Positions 34,058-41,858 of a DNA stretch of 64,000 nt are shown one piece after another. How positions within the stretch are numbered: position 1 is the stretch's first letter; each line of letters starts with the position of its first letter. The notes beneath the pieces are model-generated. The model worked only from the letters and a program-made list of their open reading frames with translations, did not search any database and was not told where the DNA came from. A program made the position numbers and the translations under genes. Origin of the DNA: Agrococcus jejuensis (GTDB taxonomy: Bacteria; Actinomycetota; Actinomycetes; Actinomycetales; Microbacteriaceae); the NCBI RefSeq assembly GCF_900099705.1, contig NZ_LT629695.1, positions 1,178,001 through 1,242,000 of the forward strand. The letters run 5' to 3'.

Positions 34058-34096
34058 GCGGCGAGCCTACGAGCGCGGCGCTGAGAGGATGACGGC

Positions 34097-34324
34097 ATGA
34101 CCGACGAGCCGACGCCCGGGCAGTACGCGCACTTCAAGGGCGCGCCCTACGAGGTGCTCGAGGTCGCGACGCACTCCGAGACCGGCGAGCGCGTCGTCGT
34201 CTACCGGCAGGGCTACGGCGACCGCGCGCTGTGGGTGCGGCCCGTCGCGATGTGGTCGGAGCGCGTCCAGCGCGACGGCTACGACGGCCCGCGGTTCCGG
34301 CGCGTCGAGCCCGACGCATCCTGA
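34097..34324 (+). CDS. DUF1653 protein
   Basis: The 75-residue protein matches the DUF1653 pattern along its whole length: GQYAHFKGAPYEVLEVA, HSETGERVVVYRQGYGD, LWVRPVAMW and a PRF end. The family is small, widespread and of unknown function. ATG 34097 is the only sensible start. Confidence 0.85.
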   Translation: MTDEPTPGQYAHFKGAPYEVLEVATHSETGERVVVYRQGYGDRALWVRPVAMWSERVQRDGYDGPRFRRVEPDAS

Positions 34325-34334
34325 GCCCTCGGCG

Positions 34335-34934
34335 TCAAGCGGGGACGGCGTCCTCGCTGCGCAGGCGCGGCTCGGTGCGCAGCTCGGGGCGCACGCCCGC
34401 CTTGTCGGCGTAGAACGCGCGGATGCGGTCCATGTCCTTCGACACGTCGCCTGTGAGCGAGAACGTGGGGCCGAGGCCCGCCGTCATCGTCGTGACGTCG
34501 GGGTAGCCGAGCGTGACGGGCAGACCCGTCGCCACCGCGATGCGGTGGAAGCCCGAGCGCCAGTGCGTGCCCGTGCCGCGCGTGCCCTCCGGCGTGACCA
34601 CGAGCACGATCTCCTCGCCGTGCTCGATGAGCGCTACGACCTCGTCGACGATGCGCGACGGATCGCGACGGTCGACGGGGATGCCGCCGAGGCGACGCAT
34701 GATCCAGCCCGCCGGTCCGCGGAACAGCTGGTGCTTGCCGAGGAACCGCGGGCTGATGCCGAGGTCCCACGCGATCGCGAGCATGAGCACGAAGTCCCAG
34801 TTCGACGTGTGCGGGGCGCCGATGACGATGCGCGAGCCGTGCACCTCGGGGCTCTCGCGCACGTGGGTCCATCGGCTGAGGCGCCAGTACGTCCTGGCGA
34901 TCGCCCGCCGGACGGGCATGCGTCGTCGCGTCAT
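34335..34934 (-). CDS. PlsC-type lysophospholipid acyltransferase
   Basis: The 199-residue protein has the acyltransferase motif HTSNWD (His42, Asp47), then GGIPVDRR and the PEGTR motif, in the order used by 1-acylglycerol-3-phosphate acyltransferases. It should esterify a glycerolipid at the membrane. It belongs to the short subgroup whose motif is HxxNWD, which also includes proteins of uncertain acceptor. ATG 34934 follows GGGGGAGA. Confidence 0.85.
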   Translation of the reverse strand: MTRRRMPVRRAIARTYWRLSRWTHVRESPEVHGSRIVIGAPHTSNWDFVLMLAIAWDLGISPRFLGKHQLFRGPAGWIMRRLGGIPVDRRDPSRIVDEVVALIEHGEEIVLVVTPEGTRGTGTHWRSGFHRIAVATGLPVTLGYPDVTTMTAGLGPTFSLTGDVSKDMDRIRAFYADKAGVRPELRTEPRLRSEDAVPA

Positions 34935-35035
34935 CGTCTCCCCCGAGTCGTTGCGACCACGGTACGCGGCGGCGCATGCCGTGTCACGACCTTGCGCCCC
35001 TTCCACGTCCCAGGTCGGCGGCGTAGCGTGCGCGC

Positions 35036-35491
35036 ATGCGGTTCGCCTGGGTCGACGACGTGATGCTGGCCGACGGGCGCGCCGCCGCGACGTTCGCGCA
35101 GGAGTGGTTCCGCGATCGAGCGACCGTCGCCGTCGGCGGCGAGACGTGGCTCTTCCGCAAGGAGGGCTTCGGCGGCGACTGGGCCGCGGCGCTCGACGGG
35201 GTCGACCGCATCCACGCGCGCAGCATCTCGATGTGGCGGATGCGGTGGGAGGTGTCGGCGCCGAGCGGCACGTACGAGGTGCAGCGGTCGGGATCGTTCC
35301 CGCAGGCGACGTTCTCGCTGCTCGCGGACGGCGTCGTCGTGGGCGACATCCGCTCGACGGGGTTCTGGACCTACAAGCCCGAGATGCACGCGCCCGACGC
35401 GATGCCCGCCGTCGAGGCCGCGTTCGTGCTGTGGGTCGTGCGCCGGGCGATCGGCCGCGCGTCGTCGGCGGCTGCGGCGTCGGCCACGTAG
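35036..35491 (+). CDS. Hypothetical protein
   Basis: The 151-residue protein begins MRFAWVDDVMLADGRAAATF and has a beta-rich middle (FRKEGFGGDW, RIHARSISMWRMRWEV) and a hydrophobic C-terminal segment with AAFVLWVVRRAIG. Scramblase-like or tubby-like LURP folds can look like this, but I cannot show it. ATG 35036 is taken. Codon use is like its neighbours. Confidence 0.7.
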   Translation: MRFAWVDDVMLADGRAAATFAQEWFRDRATVAVGGETWLFRKEGFGGDWAAALDGVDRIHARSISMWRMRWEVSAPSGTYEVQRSGSFPQATFSLLADGVVVGDIRSTGFWTYKPEMHAPDAMPAVEAAFVLWVVRRAIGRASSAAAASAT

Positions 35492-35506
35492 CTCGCCGCC
35501 GGCCCT

Positions 35507-35600
35507 CGTTGCGAGGTGCGCCTCTCGTCGCGAGGTGCGCCTCTCCTGTCGAGGTGCGCGGATAGCCGCACCTCGACAGGAGCAGCGCGCCTCGCAACGG
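35507..35600. repeat. Dispersed inverted repeat family C, copy 1
   Basis: Outer arms CGTTGCGAGGTGCG and CGCCTCGCAACG enclose a second direct unit (GTCGCGAGGTGCGCCTCTC) and a perfect 14-bp hairpin at 35545-35558 and 35567-35580. The element lies between convergent genes and may also act as terminator. Confidence 0.7.
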
Positions 35601-35612
35601 GTACGCGACGCG

Positions 35613-35903
35613 TCAGCGGCGGTCGCGCTCCGCGCGCAGCACCGCGAGGCGCGAGCGGTACTCGGTCTCGTCGATGTCGCCGTTCGCGAAGCGGGTCGCG
35701 AGCGCCTGCTCCCCCGCCGCCGCGGCGTGCACGAACGGGCGGCGCCGCATCGAGCGGCGGAACAGCAGCACGAACGTGACGATGAGCGCGATCCAGAGCA
35801 GCGGGATGAGGAAGCCGAAGCCCCAGAGCGGGCCGCCGCCGGGTCCCCAGCGCGTGACCTGCTCCGCGAGCACGGGCGCTGCCTGCGTGATGGTGGTGAA
35901 CAT
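35613..35903 (-). CDS. SHOCT-domain membrane protein
   Basis: The 96-residue protein has one membrane helix (about 27-48), a basic stretch (RRSMRRRPF) and a C-terminal SHOCT motif (LATRFANGDIDETEYRSRLAVLR). SHOCT segments occur in many small membrane proteins and are thought to be interaction modules. ATG 35903 follows GAAGGAGC. It lies downstream of the two-component system but is separated from it by a repeat. Confidence 0.85.
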   Translation of the reverse strand: MFTTITQAAPVLAEQVTRWGPGGGPLWGFGFLIPLLWIALIVTFVLLFRRSMRRRPFVHAAAAGEQALATRFANGDIDETEYRSRLAVLRAERDRR

Positions 35904-36016
35904 GCGTGGCTCCTTCTGCCGAGCGGCCGTCTGACCGCACCATCAGGCTCGCGCCGCGCACCCCATCCCCGCGTCCGGCGGCGGGATGCACGTGCCGCCT
36001 CCCGTGGGAGGTCTGA

Positions 36017-36093
36017 CCGGTTGCGAGGTGCGGTTGCTGCGGTGAGGTGCGGGTGCAACCGCACCTCAGTGCACGAAGCGCACCTCGCAACGG
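36017..36093. repeat. Dispersed inverted repeat family C, copy 2
   Basis: Outer arms CCGGTTGCGAGGTGCG and CGCACCTCGCAACGG enclose an inner pair TGAGGTGCGG and CCGCACCTCA. It separates the response regulator stop from the SHOCT gene promoter region. Confidence 0.7.
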
Positions 36094-36107
36094 CTCGGCG
36101 AGGCGCG

Positions 36108-36773
36108 TCAGCCCTGCGACCACCCGGGGCGCACGAGGCCCGTCTCGTACGCGAGCACGACGAGGCGCACGCGGTCGCGGGCGCCGAGCTTGCCCATCAT
36201 GCGCGACACGTGCGTCTTCGTCGTGAGGGGGCTGAGGAAGAGGCGGCCGGCGATCTCCTCGTTCGTGAGCCCCTCGCCGACGAGGGCGAGCACCTCGCGC
36301 TCCCGCTCCGTGAGCTCGGCGAGCGGGGCGTCGTCGACGGGGCGGATGCCCTGCGCGACGCGGTCGAGCAGGCGCCGGGTGACCGACGGGCTGAGCAGCG
36401 CATCCCCCTCGGCGGCCACGCGCACGGCGCGCAGCAGGTCGACGGGGTCGGCATCCTTCACGACGTAGCCGCTCGCGCCCGCGACGATCGCATCGCCTAC
36501 GAGCTCGTCGAGCTCGAACGTCGTCACGACGACGATGCGCGTCGCGGCGAGGGCAGCGTCGGCGACGATCTGCCGTGTCGCCCACAGGCCGTCGCGGCCG
36601 GGCATGCGGATGTCCATGAGCACGACGTCGGGCCGCTCGGCGCGCACGAGCGCCACGGCCGCCTCGCCCGTGGCTGCCTCGCCGACGACCTGCATGTCGC
36701 CCTCGGACTCGACGAGCGCGTGCAGGCCGGCGCGGATGAGCGCCTGGTCGTCGACGATCGCGACGCGGATCAT
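36108..36773 (-). CDS. NarL/LuxR-family response regulator
   Basis: The 221-residue protein has a receiver domain with phospho-acceptor Asp54 (VLMDIRMPG), conserved Thr and Lys (VVTTFE, YVVKDA), and a LuxR helix-turn-helix (LTEREREVLALVGEGLTNEEIAGRL as marked by positions 152-176). It overlaps the sensor kinase gene by ATGA and is its partner. The target genes are unknown. Confidence 0.92.
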   Translation of the reverse strand: MIRVAIVDDQALIRAGLHALVESEGDMQVVGEAATGEAAVALVRAERPDVVLMDIRMPGRDGLWATRQIVADAALAATRIVVVTTFELDELVGDAIVAGASGYVVKDADPVDLLRAVRVAAEGDALLSPSVTRRLLDRVAQGIRPVDDAPLAELTEREREVLALVGEGLTNEEIAGRLFLSPLTTKTHVSRMMGKLGARDRVRLVVLAYETGLVRPGWSQG

Positions 36774-37933
36774 GCGAGCCCTTCCGGGAACGTGGCGACG
36801 ACCGCGAAGCCGCGGCCGCGCGGGGCGGCGTCGAGCGTGCCGCCGAGCAGGGCCGCGCGCTCGCGCATGCCGAGGATGCCCGTGCCAGCGCCCGGGCTCG
36901 ACTGGCCCGCCGATGCGGGGCCGTCGTCGACGATCGCGGCGCGCACCGCATCCGCCTCGCGCGCCAGCGACACCGTCACGTGCGCGCCGGGCGCGTGGCG
37001 GGCGGCGTTCGTGAGGGCCTCGCGCACGATGCGCACGATCGCCGACTGGGTCGCGGTCGACGGCCGCGGGTGCAGCGCATCGTCGAGCTCGACGCGGATG
37101 CCCATGCCGGTCGCGCTCGCGACGATGGCGTCGAGCGCGTCGAGGCTCGCCTCGGGCACGAGCGGCCCGTCGGCCTCGCCGCGCAGCACGCCGAGCATGT
37201 GGCGCACGTCGTCGAGCGCCTGCCTGCTCGTGTCGCGGATGGTCGAGAGCGCCTCGGTCGCGCGCGCGGGCTCGCGGTCGGCGAGGTGCAGCGCGACGTT
37301 GGCCTGCACCGAGATCGACGACAGGGAGTGGGCGAGCACGTCGTGCAGCTCGCGCGCCATCGCCTCCCGCTCGCGTGCGTGGCGCGTGCGCGCCTGCTCG
37401 TCGGCCTGCTCGCGAGCCACGCGATCCTGCTCGCGACGGGCACGCCTCGCGGTCGAGATCACGAGCACGATCGTGAGCGCGACGCACGTCATGACGGTGC
37501 CGACGATCCAGCCGCGCGACAGCCCCGTGACGGCGATCGCGACGACCGTGACGGTGAGGGAGCCGACGATGCCGCCGACCGCCCACATCGCGGCGCCGCG
37601 GCGCACGGCGAGCACGATCGCGAACGCGTACGGCAGGGCGCCGAGCGGCGGCGGCCACGGCACGAGGATCCACGTCGCCGTCGCCGCGACGACCACGACG
37701 AGCGTCGCGGCGCGCGGCCAGCGGTCGATCGCGAGGAGGCCGAGGGATGCGACGGCGCCGGCGCCGATGCTCGCGACGGCGAAGGCGGGGACGAGGTGCG
37801 CGAGCTCGACCTGGCGCCACGTGGCATCCATGCGCGAGAGGACCGCGACGCGGCCGATGCCGGCGCTCGTGACGAGCACGAACGAGACGACGGCGCCCAC
37901 GATCGCGAGTCTCGACGGGCGCAGGTGCGGCAT
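36770..37933 (-). CDS. Sensor histidine kinase (HisKA_3 type)
   Basis: The 387-residue protein has about six membrane helices (residues 9-160), a linker coil, the HisKA_3 dimer domain with phospho-acceptor His197 (ELHDVLAHSLS) and an HATPase_c domain with NAARHAPG and a G-box GTGILGMRERA. This is the DesK/LiaS-like class usually paired with NarL regulators. ATG 37933 is chosen as the start of the first helix region. The signal sensed is unknown; there is little extracellular sequence, so a membrane cue is likely. Confidence 0.92.
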   Translation of the reverse strand: MPHLRPSRLAIVGAVVSFVLVTSAGIGRVAVLSRMDATWRQVELAHLVPAFAVASIGAGAVASLGLLAIDRWPRAATLVVVVAATATWILVPWPPPLGALPYAFAIVLAVRRGAAMWAVGGIVGSLTVTVVAIAVTGLSRGWIVGTVMTCVALTIVLVISTARRARREQDRVAREQADEQARTRHAREREAMARELHDVLAHSLSSISVQANVALHLADREPARATEALSTIRDTSRQALDDVRHMLGVLRGEADGPLVPEASLDALDAIVASATGMGIRVELDDALHPRPSTATQSAIVRIVREALTNAARHAPGAHVTVSLAREADAVRAAIVDDGPASAGQSSPGAGTGILGMRERAALLGGTLDAAPRGRGFAVVATFPEGLA

Positions 37934-38004
37934 GGCGTCAGCGTAGCCAGCGGCGTGCGGTGCGGGCGTCCGCTCGTGGGAGGCGCGTGCCACCTCCCCC
38001 GGGA

Positions 38005-38034
38005 GGCCGTTGCGAGGTGGACCTCGCAACGGCC
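38005..38034. repeat. Short inverted repeat of family C, copy 3
   Basis: GGCCGTTGCGAGGT and ACCTCGCAACGGCC form a perfect 14-bp inverted repeat with a 2-base centre. It lies between the divergent kinase and oxygenase genes, so here it is not a terminator. Confidence 0.65.
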
Positions 38035-38065
38035 CTGGGCCTCAGGCAGACGCCGGCGTGACGAG

Positions 38066-38090
38066 ATGTGACGCCTCCGACGCGTCACAT
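38066..38090. promoter_or_regulatory. Operator-like palindrome upstream of oxygenase gene
   Basis: ATGTGACGC (38066-38074), 7 bases and GCGTCACAT (38082-38090) form a perfect interrupted palindrome 50 bases before the 2-oxoglutarate oxygenase start. Its half-site TGTGAC resembles sites of CRP/FNR or GntR regulators. Confidence 0.4.
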
Positions 38091-38140
38091 GACGACGCGT
38101 CCCTGCCATTCGTCGGGGGACGCCGCTACGGTTCCAGGCC

Positions 38141-39151
38141 ATGGCGAACCTCCCCGTCCTCGACCTCTCCGAACTCGACCGCGGCGAGGCATCCGCCGCG
38201 TCGTTCCGCACCCGCCTGCGCGAGGCGACGCGCGACGTCGGCTTCCTCTACCTCGTCGGCCACGGCATCGACCCCGACCTGCAGAGCCGCGTGCACGGGC
38301 TCGCCCGCGCGTTCTTCGCGCTGCCCGAGGAGCAGAAGCTCGCCATCGAGAACGTCGGCAGCCCGCAGTTCCGCGGCTACACGCGCGTCGGCGGCGAGCG
38401 CACGGAGGGCAAGGTCGACTGGCGCGAGCAGATCGACATCGGCCCCGAGCGCGCGGCGGGCGACCGCGACGGCGCCGACTACTGGCGCCTCGAGGGCCCG
38501 AACCTGTGGCCCGACGCGCTGCCCGAGCTGCAGGTCGTGATCGACGAGTGGCACGACCGGCTGCGCGACGTCGGCAGGCGACTGCTCGCCGCATGGGCCG
38601 AGTCGCTCGGCGCTCCCGCCGACGTCTTCGACGCTGCGTTCGCCGACCCCTTCACGCTCATCAAGGTCGTGCGCTACCCCGGCTCCGACGCCGGCCGTGC
38701 GGGCCAGGGCGTCGGTGCCCACAAGGACTCGGGCGTGCTGACGCTGCTGTGGGTCGAGCCGGGCAAGGACGGCCTGCAGGTCGAGGTCGACGGCGAGTGG
38801 GTGGATGCGCCGCCCATCGAGGGCGCGTTCGTCGTGAACATCGGCGAGCTGCTCGAGCACGCCACCGGCGGCTACCTGCAGGCGACGCGCCACCGCGTGC
38901 TGTCGCCGCCGGCCGGCAGCGACCGCGTCTCGATCCCGTTCTTCTTCAACCCGGCGCTCGACGCGCAGATCCCGCTGCTCGACCTGCCGCCCGAGCTCGC
39001 CGCCGACGCGCGCGGCGTCTCGCAGGACCCGACGAACCCCATCCACTCGACCTACGGCGAGAACGCCCTGAAGTCGCGCCTGCGCGCGCATCCCGACGTC
39101 GCAGCGATCCACCACGCCGACCTCGTCGCCGCCCGGGCTGCGGCCGCGTGA
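38141..39151 (+). CDS. Isopenicillin-N-synthase-like Fe(II)/2-oxoglutarate oxygenase
   Basis: The 336-residue protein has the N-terminal non-haem dioxygenase domain (FLYLVGHGID) and the catalytic 2OG-Fe(II) domain with iron ligands His194, Asp196 (AHKDSG) and His251, plus Arg262-x-Ser264 for 2-oxoglutarate. All key residues are present, so it should be active. The substrate cannot be told from sequence; relatives act on amino-acid-derived and plant-hormone-like molecules. ATG 38141 is taken. Confidence 0.88.
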   Translation: MANLPVLDLSELDRGEASAASFRTRLREATRDVGFLYLVGHGIDPDLQSRVHGLARAFFALPEEQKLAIENVGSPQFRGYTRVGGERTEGKVDWREQIDIGPERAAGDRDGADYWRLEGPNLWPDALPELQVVIDEWHDRLRDVGRRLLAAWAESLGAPADVFDAAFADPFTLIKVVRYPGSDAGRAGQGVGAHKDSGVLTLLWVEPGKDGLQVEVDGEWVDAPPIEGAFVVNIGELLEHATGGYLQATRHRVLSPPAGSDRVSIPFFFNPALDAQIPLLDLPPELAADARGVSQDPTNPIHSTYGENALKSRLRAHPDVAAIHHADLVAARAAAA

Positions 39152-39201
39152 GTTGAGGTCTTCGGCCCGATGTGAGGTCACATCGGGCCGAAGACCTCAA
39201 C
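39152..39201. terminator. Long perfect hairpin overlapping two convergent gene ends
   Basis: A perfect 23-bp stem (39152-39174 with 39179-39201) with loop AGGT begins one base after the oxygenase stop and contains the aminotransferase stop in its right arm. It should terminate both transcripts. Confidence 0.75.
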
Positions 39202-40339
39202 TCCGCGCGGGCGGGAGGGCTCGGAGGCCGCGCTCGAGCGTCTCGGGGCGCGCGGCGAGGCAGACGCGGACCCAGCCCTCGCCCGAGCGCCCGAACGCCG
39301 AGCCGGGCGCGACGGCGACGCGATCCTGCAGCAGCAGCCGCTCGGCCCACGCCGCGACGTCGCCGCCCGACGCGTGGGACACGTCGATCCACAGGTACAT
39401 CGCGCCGGCCGGCACGAGGTGCGGGATGCCCGCCTCGGCGAGGATGCTCGCCGCGAGCTCGAGGTTCGCGCGGTAGTGCTCGCGCGCGACGGCCACGGCA
39501 TCCTGCGGTCCCGTGAGCGCAGCGAGCGCCGCCCGCTGATCGGGCGAGGCGACGCACGAGATGATCGCCTCCTGCAGCGTGCGCATCCGCTCGGCGAGCC
39601 CCGACGGCACGGTGAGGAACCCGACGCGAGCACCCGTCATCGCGTACGACTTCGACACCGAGTGCACGCCGAGCACGCGCCCGTCGACGTCGAGCGCCTG
39701 CGGGCTCACGTGCTCGCCCGCCCACACGAGGTGCTCGTAGACCTCGTCGCTCACGACCCACAGGTCGTGCTCGCGCGCGAGGTCGAGGATCGCCTGGATC
39801 GTCTCGCGCGGCAGCACGACGCCGAGCGGGTTCGAGGGCGTGTTGAGCACGATCGCCCGCGTGCGATCGGTGACGAGCGCGCGGATGGCGTCGACGTCGG
39901 GCAGGAACGCGGGCGACTGCAGCGCGTACGGCACCGCGTGCGCCGACAGCATCGCGGGCGCCATCGAGAAGGTCGTGTAGCCGGGGTCGGGCACGAGCAC
40001 CTCGTCGTCAGGCTGCAGCACGAGCGTCATGGCGAGGTGGATGGCCTGCGTGCCGCCGACGGTGACCCACACGCGCTCGCGGTCGAGCTCGACGCGCTGC
40101 TCGCGGCGCTGCTGCTCGACGAAGGCGTCGCGCAGCGCGGGCAGGCCGCCGTTGGGTCCGTACGACGTGTCGTCGGCGAGCCAGGCCGCGGCGCCGGCGT
40201 CGAGGATGTGCTGCGCGACGGGCTGGTCGGGCTCGCCGACGGCCAGCATGGCGACGTCGTCGAGCTGCAGCGCGATCTCGAAGACGCGGCGGATGCCCGA
40301 GGCGGGCACGGCGTCGATGTGATGGGCGATGCGGGGCAC
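39197..40339 (-). CDS. Class I/II PLP-dependent aminotransferase
   Basis: The 380-residue fold-type I enzyme has NTPSNPLGVVL, SDEVYEHLVW and the Schiff-base Lys230 in SVSKSYAMTGARVGF. It resembles aspartate/aromatic-type aminotransferases and cysteine-S-conjugate lyase-like members. GTG 40339 is taken. Its end lies inside the long hairpin shared with the oxygenase gene. The amino acid used is not evident. Confidence 0.88.
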   Translation of the reverse strand: MPRIAHHIDAVPASGIRRVFEIALQLDDVAMLAVGEPDQPVAQHILDAGAAAWLADDTSYGPNGGLPALRDAFVEQQRREQRVELDRERVWVTVGGTQAIHLAMTLVLQPDDEVLVPDPGYTTFSMAPAMLSAHAVPYALQSPAFLPDVDAIRALVTDRTRAIVLNTPSNPLGVVLPRETIQAILDLAREHDLWVVSDEVYEHLVWAGEHVSPQALDVDGRVLGVHSVSKSYAMTGARVGFLTVPSGLAERMRTLQEAIISCVASPDQRAALAALTGPQDAVAVAREHYRANLELAASILAEAGIPHLVPAGAMYLWIDVSHASGGDVAAWAERLLLQDRVAVAPGSAFGRSGEGWVRVCLAARPETLERGLRALPPARS

Positions 40340-40380
40340 GTCGCCAGCCTAGGTTCGCGGCGGCGCTGCGCCGTGCAGGG

Positions 40381-40487
40381 CATGACTGGTCAGAGTTGCA
40401 CCACAGTGGTCGCAGCTTCGGTGCAACTGCGACCAGTCATGGGTGCATCTGCGACCAGTGGGGTGCAACTGCGACCAGTCATGGGCG
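40381..40487. repeat. Local cluster of direct and inverted units (GTGCAACTGCGACCAGTCATG)
   Basis: Three direct units of about 21 bases (near 40420, 40442 and 40461) and one inverted unit at 40381-40415 fill the gap between the aminotransferase start and the zinc-ribbon gene. I see this sequence nowhere else in the window. Confidence 0.7.
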
Positions 40488-40521
40488 AACCGGAGACGCC
40501 ACGCGCGCCTACCCTGGAGGG

Positions 40522-40887
40522 ATGTTCACGCGTCGCGAGGCCGCCATCCGGCTCGACATCCCGGTCGAGATGGCCCAGCGCCACGGCATCCCAGCCACGA
40601 TCTCCGACGCCGCGATCGGCGCGCTCGAGGCCGAGCCGCCCGCATGGCTCGTGCAGTCGCGCGCCAACCGCCGCCCCGGCGCCCGGCCCGTGTGGATGCG
40701 CCTCGAGTGCGTCGTCTGCGGGCTCGAGGAGTGGGAGCGGCCGAAGAAGTGGTGGCCCGAGTTCACGATGCTCGTGTGCGACCGCCACGACCCGTCGGAG
40801 GCGCCGCGTCGTGCCGCGGGCACCGTGCGGTCGGAGGTCGACGGCGTCGGCACGCGGTTCGTCGGGATCGTGGACTCGCCCGCCTGA
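40522..40887 (+). CDS. Small zinc-ribbon-like hypothetical protein
   Basis: The 121-residue protein begins MFTRREAAIRLDIPVEMAQR, a segment that looks like a helix-turn-helix start, and has a putative zinc site Cys63-x2-Cys66 and Cys86-x2-His89 (CVVC and CDRH). ATG 40522 follows TGGAGGG. The pairing of a DNA-binding-like N-terminus and a zinc site could suit a regulator, but I recognise no family. Confidence 0.65.
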   Translation: MFTRREAAIRLDIPVEMAQRHGIPATISDAAIGALEAEPPAWLVQSRANRRPGARPVWMRLECVVCGLEEWERPKKWWPEFTMLVCDRHDPSEAPRRAAGTVRSEVDGVGTRFVGIVDSPA

Positions 40888-40910
40888 CGCGCTGAGGCGA
40901 CGCTCCCCCA

Positions 40911-40929
40911 CCAGCTGGTCGAGGAGGCC
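40911..40929. repeat. Fragment of repeat family B
   Basis: CCAGCTGGTCGAGGAGGCC matches the outer arm of family B. No second arm is present, so it is a remnant. Confidence 0.55.
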
Positions 40930-40943
40930 GACGGCGCTCGAGG

Positions 40944-41858
40944 TCAGCTGCCCAGCGTCTCCACGAGGCGCACGAGGTTGCGGGTCGCCATCGTCACGGT
41001 GAGCGGGCCGACGCGCGGCACGAACGCCGACGCGACCTCCATCGCCGACTCGTCGAAGTTGCGGCGCTCGGCGACGTTCACGAGCAGCGCGCCCGGCTTC
41101 AGCTCGGCACCCGTGATCGGCTCGAACGCGGCGGCGGGCACGGCCGACACGACCACATCCGCCTCTGCGAGCGCCTCGGCGCGCGTCGCCGTCGAGTCGC
41201 GCACGTCGTGCGTGTGGCGGCCGATGGCCGGCTCGAGCACGAGCGAGCCGTGCACGTCGAGCGAGTGCACGCGCGCGCCGTCGTTCGCGAGCATCGCCGC
41301 GAGCGGGCGGCCGACGATGTCGGAGCGGTTGATGACGCACGCCGTGAGCCCCTCGAGCGGCGCCTCCGAGCCCTCGCCCCGCATCCCCGCGTGCTGCAGC
41401 AGCTTGAGGATCGCGAGCGGCGTGCACGGCAGGATCGCGCGGTGCGCGCCGGCGTCGTCGACGAAGCGGCGGTTCTCGTAGAGCAGGCGGCTCCAGAACG
41501 AGTGCATGCCCTCGATGTCCTTGCGCGGGTCGACGAGCTCGCGCAGCCAGCGGTCGGCGATCGGATCGATGAGCGGGTAGTAGAGGAAGATGCCGTCGAC
41601 GCTCGGGTCGGCGTTCGCGGCCGCGATGGCCGCCTCCACCTGGTCGGGCGCGACGTGCCGCACCTCCATCGCGATGCCCACGGCCTCGCAGCCCTTCACG
41701 GCGTAGCGCGCGTAGGTCGCGGCGGGGCCGTCGGCCTGGCTGAGGATGCCGACGACGCGCAGCGAGCGGTCGCGCTCGGCGAGCGCGGAGACGGAGGCGC
41801 GCACCTCGTCGCGGTAGGCGCGGGCGACCTCGGACGGGTCGACGACGATGGCGGTCAT
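40944..41858 (-). CDS. MTD1-type methylene-tetrahydrofolate dehydrogenase (FolD superfamily)
   Basis: The 304-residue protein has the FolD fold: an N-terminal catalytic domain and a Rossmann domain with CVINRSDIVGRPLAAMLAND. The catalytic Lys that bifunctional FolD needs for cyclohydrolase (YxxxK) is missing: Tyr49 is followed by Ala53. The LPCTPLAI and INRSDIVGRPLAA segments and the LYYPLI and KDIEGM variants recall yeast MTD1, a monofunctional NAD-dependent dehydrogenase (comparison from memory). It overlaps the preceding cyclodeaminase-family gene by ATGA. I infer that it makes methenyl-THF and that its neighbour hydrolyses it. Ordinary bifunctional FolD is the alternative. Confidence 0.82.
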   Translation of the reverse strand: MTAIVVDPSEVARAYRDEVRASVSALAERDRSLRVVGILSQADGPAATYARYAVKGCEAVGIAMEVRHVAPDQVEAAIAAANADPSVDGIFLYYPLIDPIADRWLRELVDPRKDIEGMHSFWSRLLYENRRFVDDAGAHRAILPCTPLAILKLLQHAGMRGEGSEAPLEGLTACVINRSDIVGRPLAAMLANDGARVHSLDVHGSLVLEPAIGRHTHDVRDSTATRAEALAEADVVVSAVPAAAFEPITGAELKPGALLVNVAERRNFDESAMEVASAFVPRVGPLTVTMATRNLVRLVETLGS

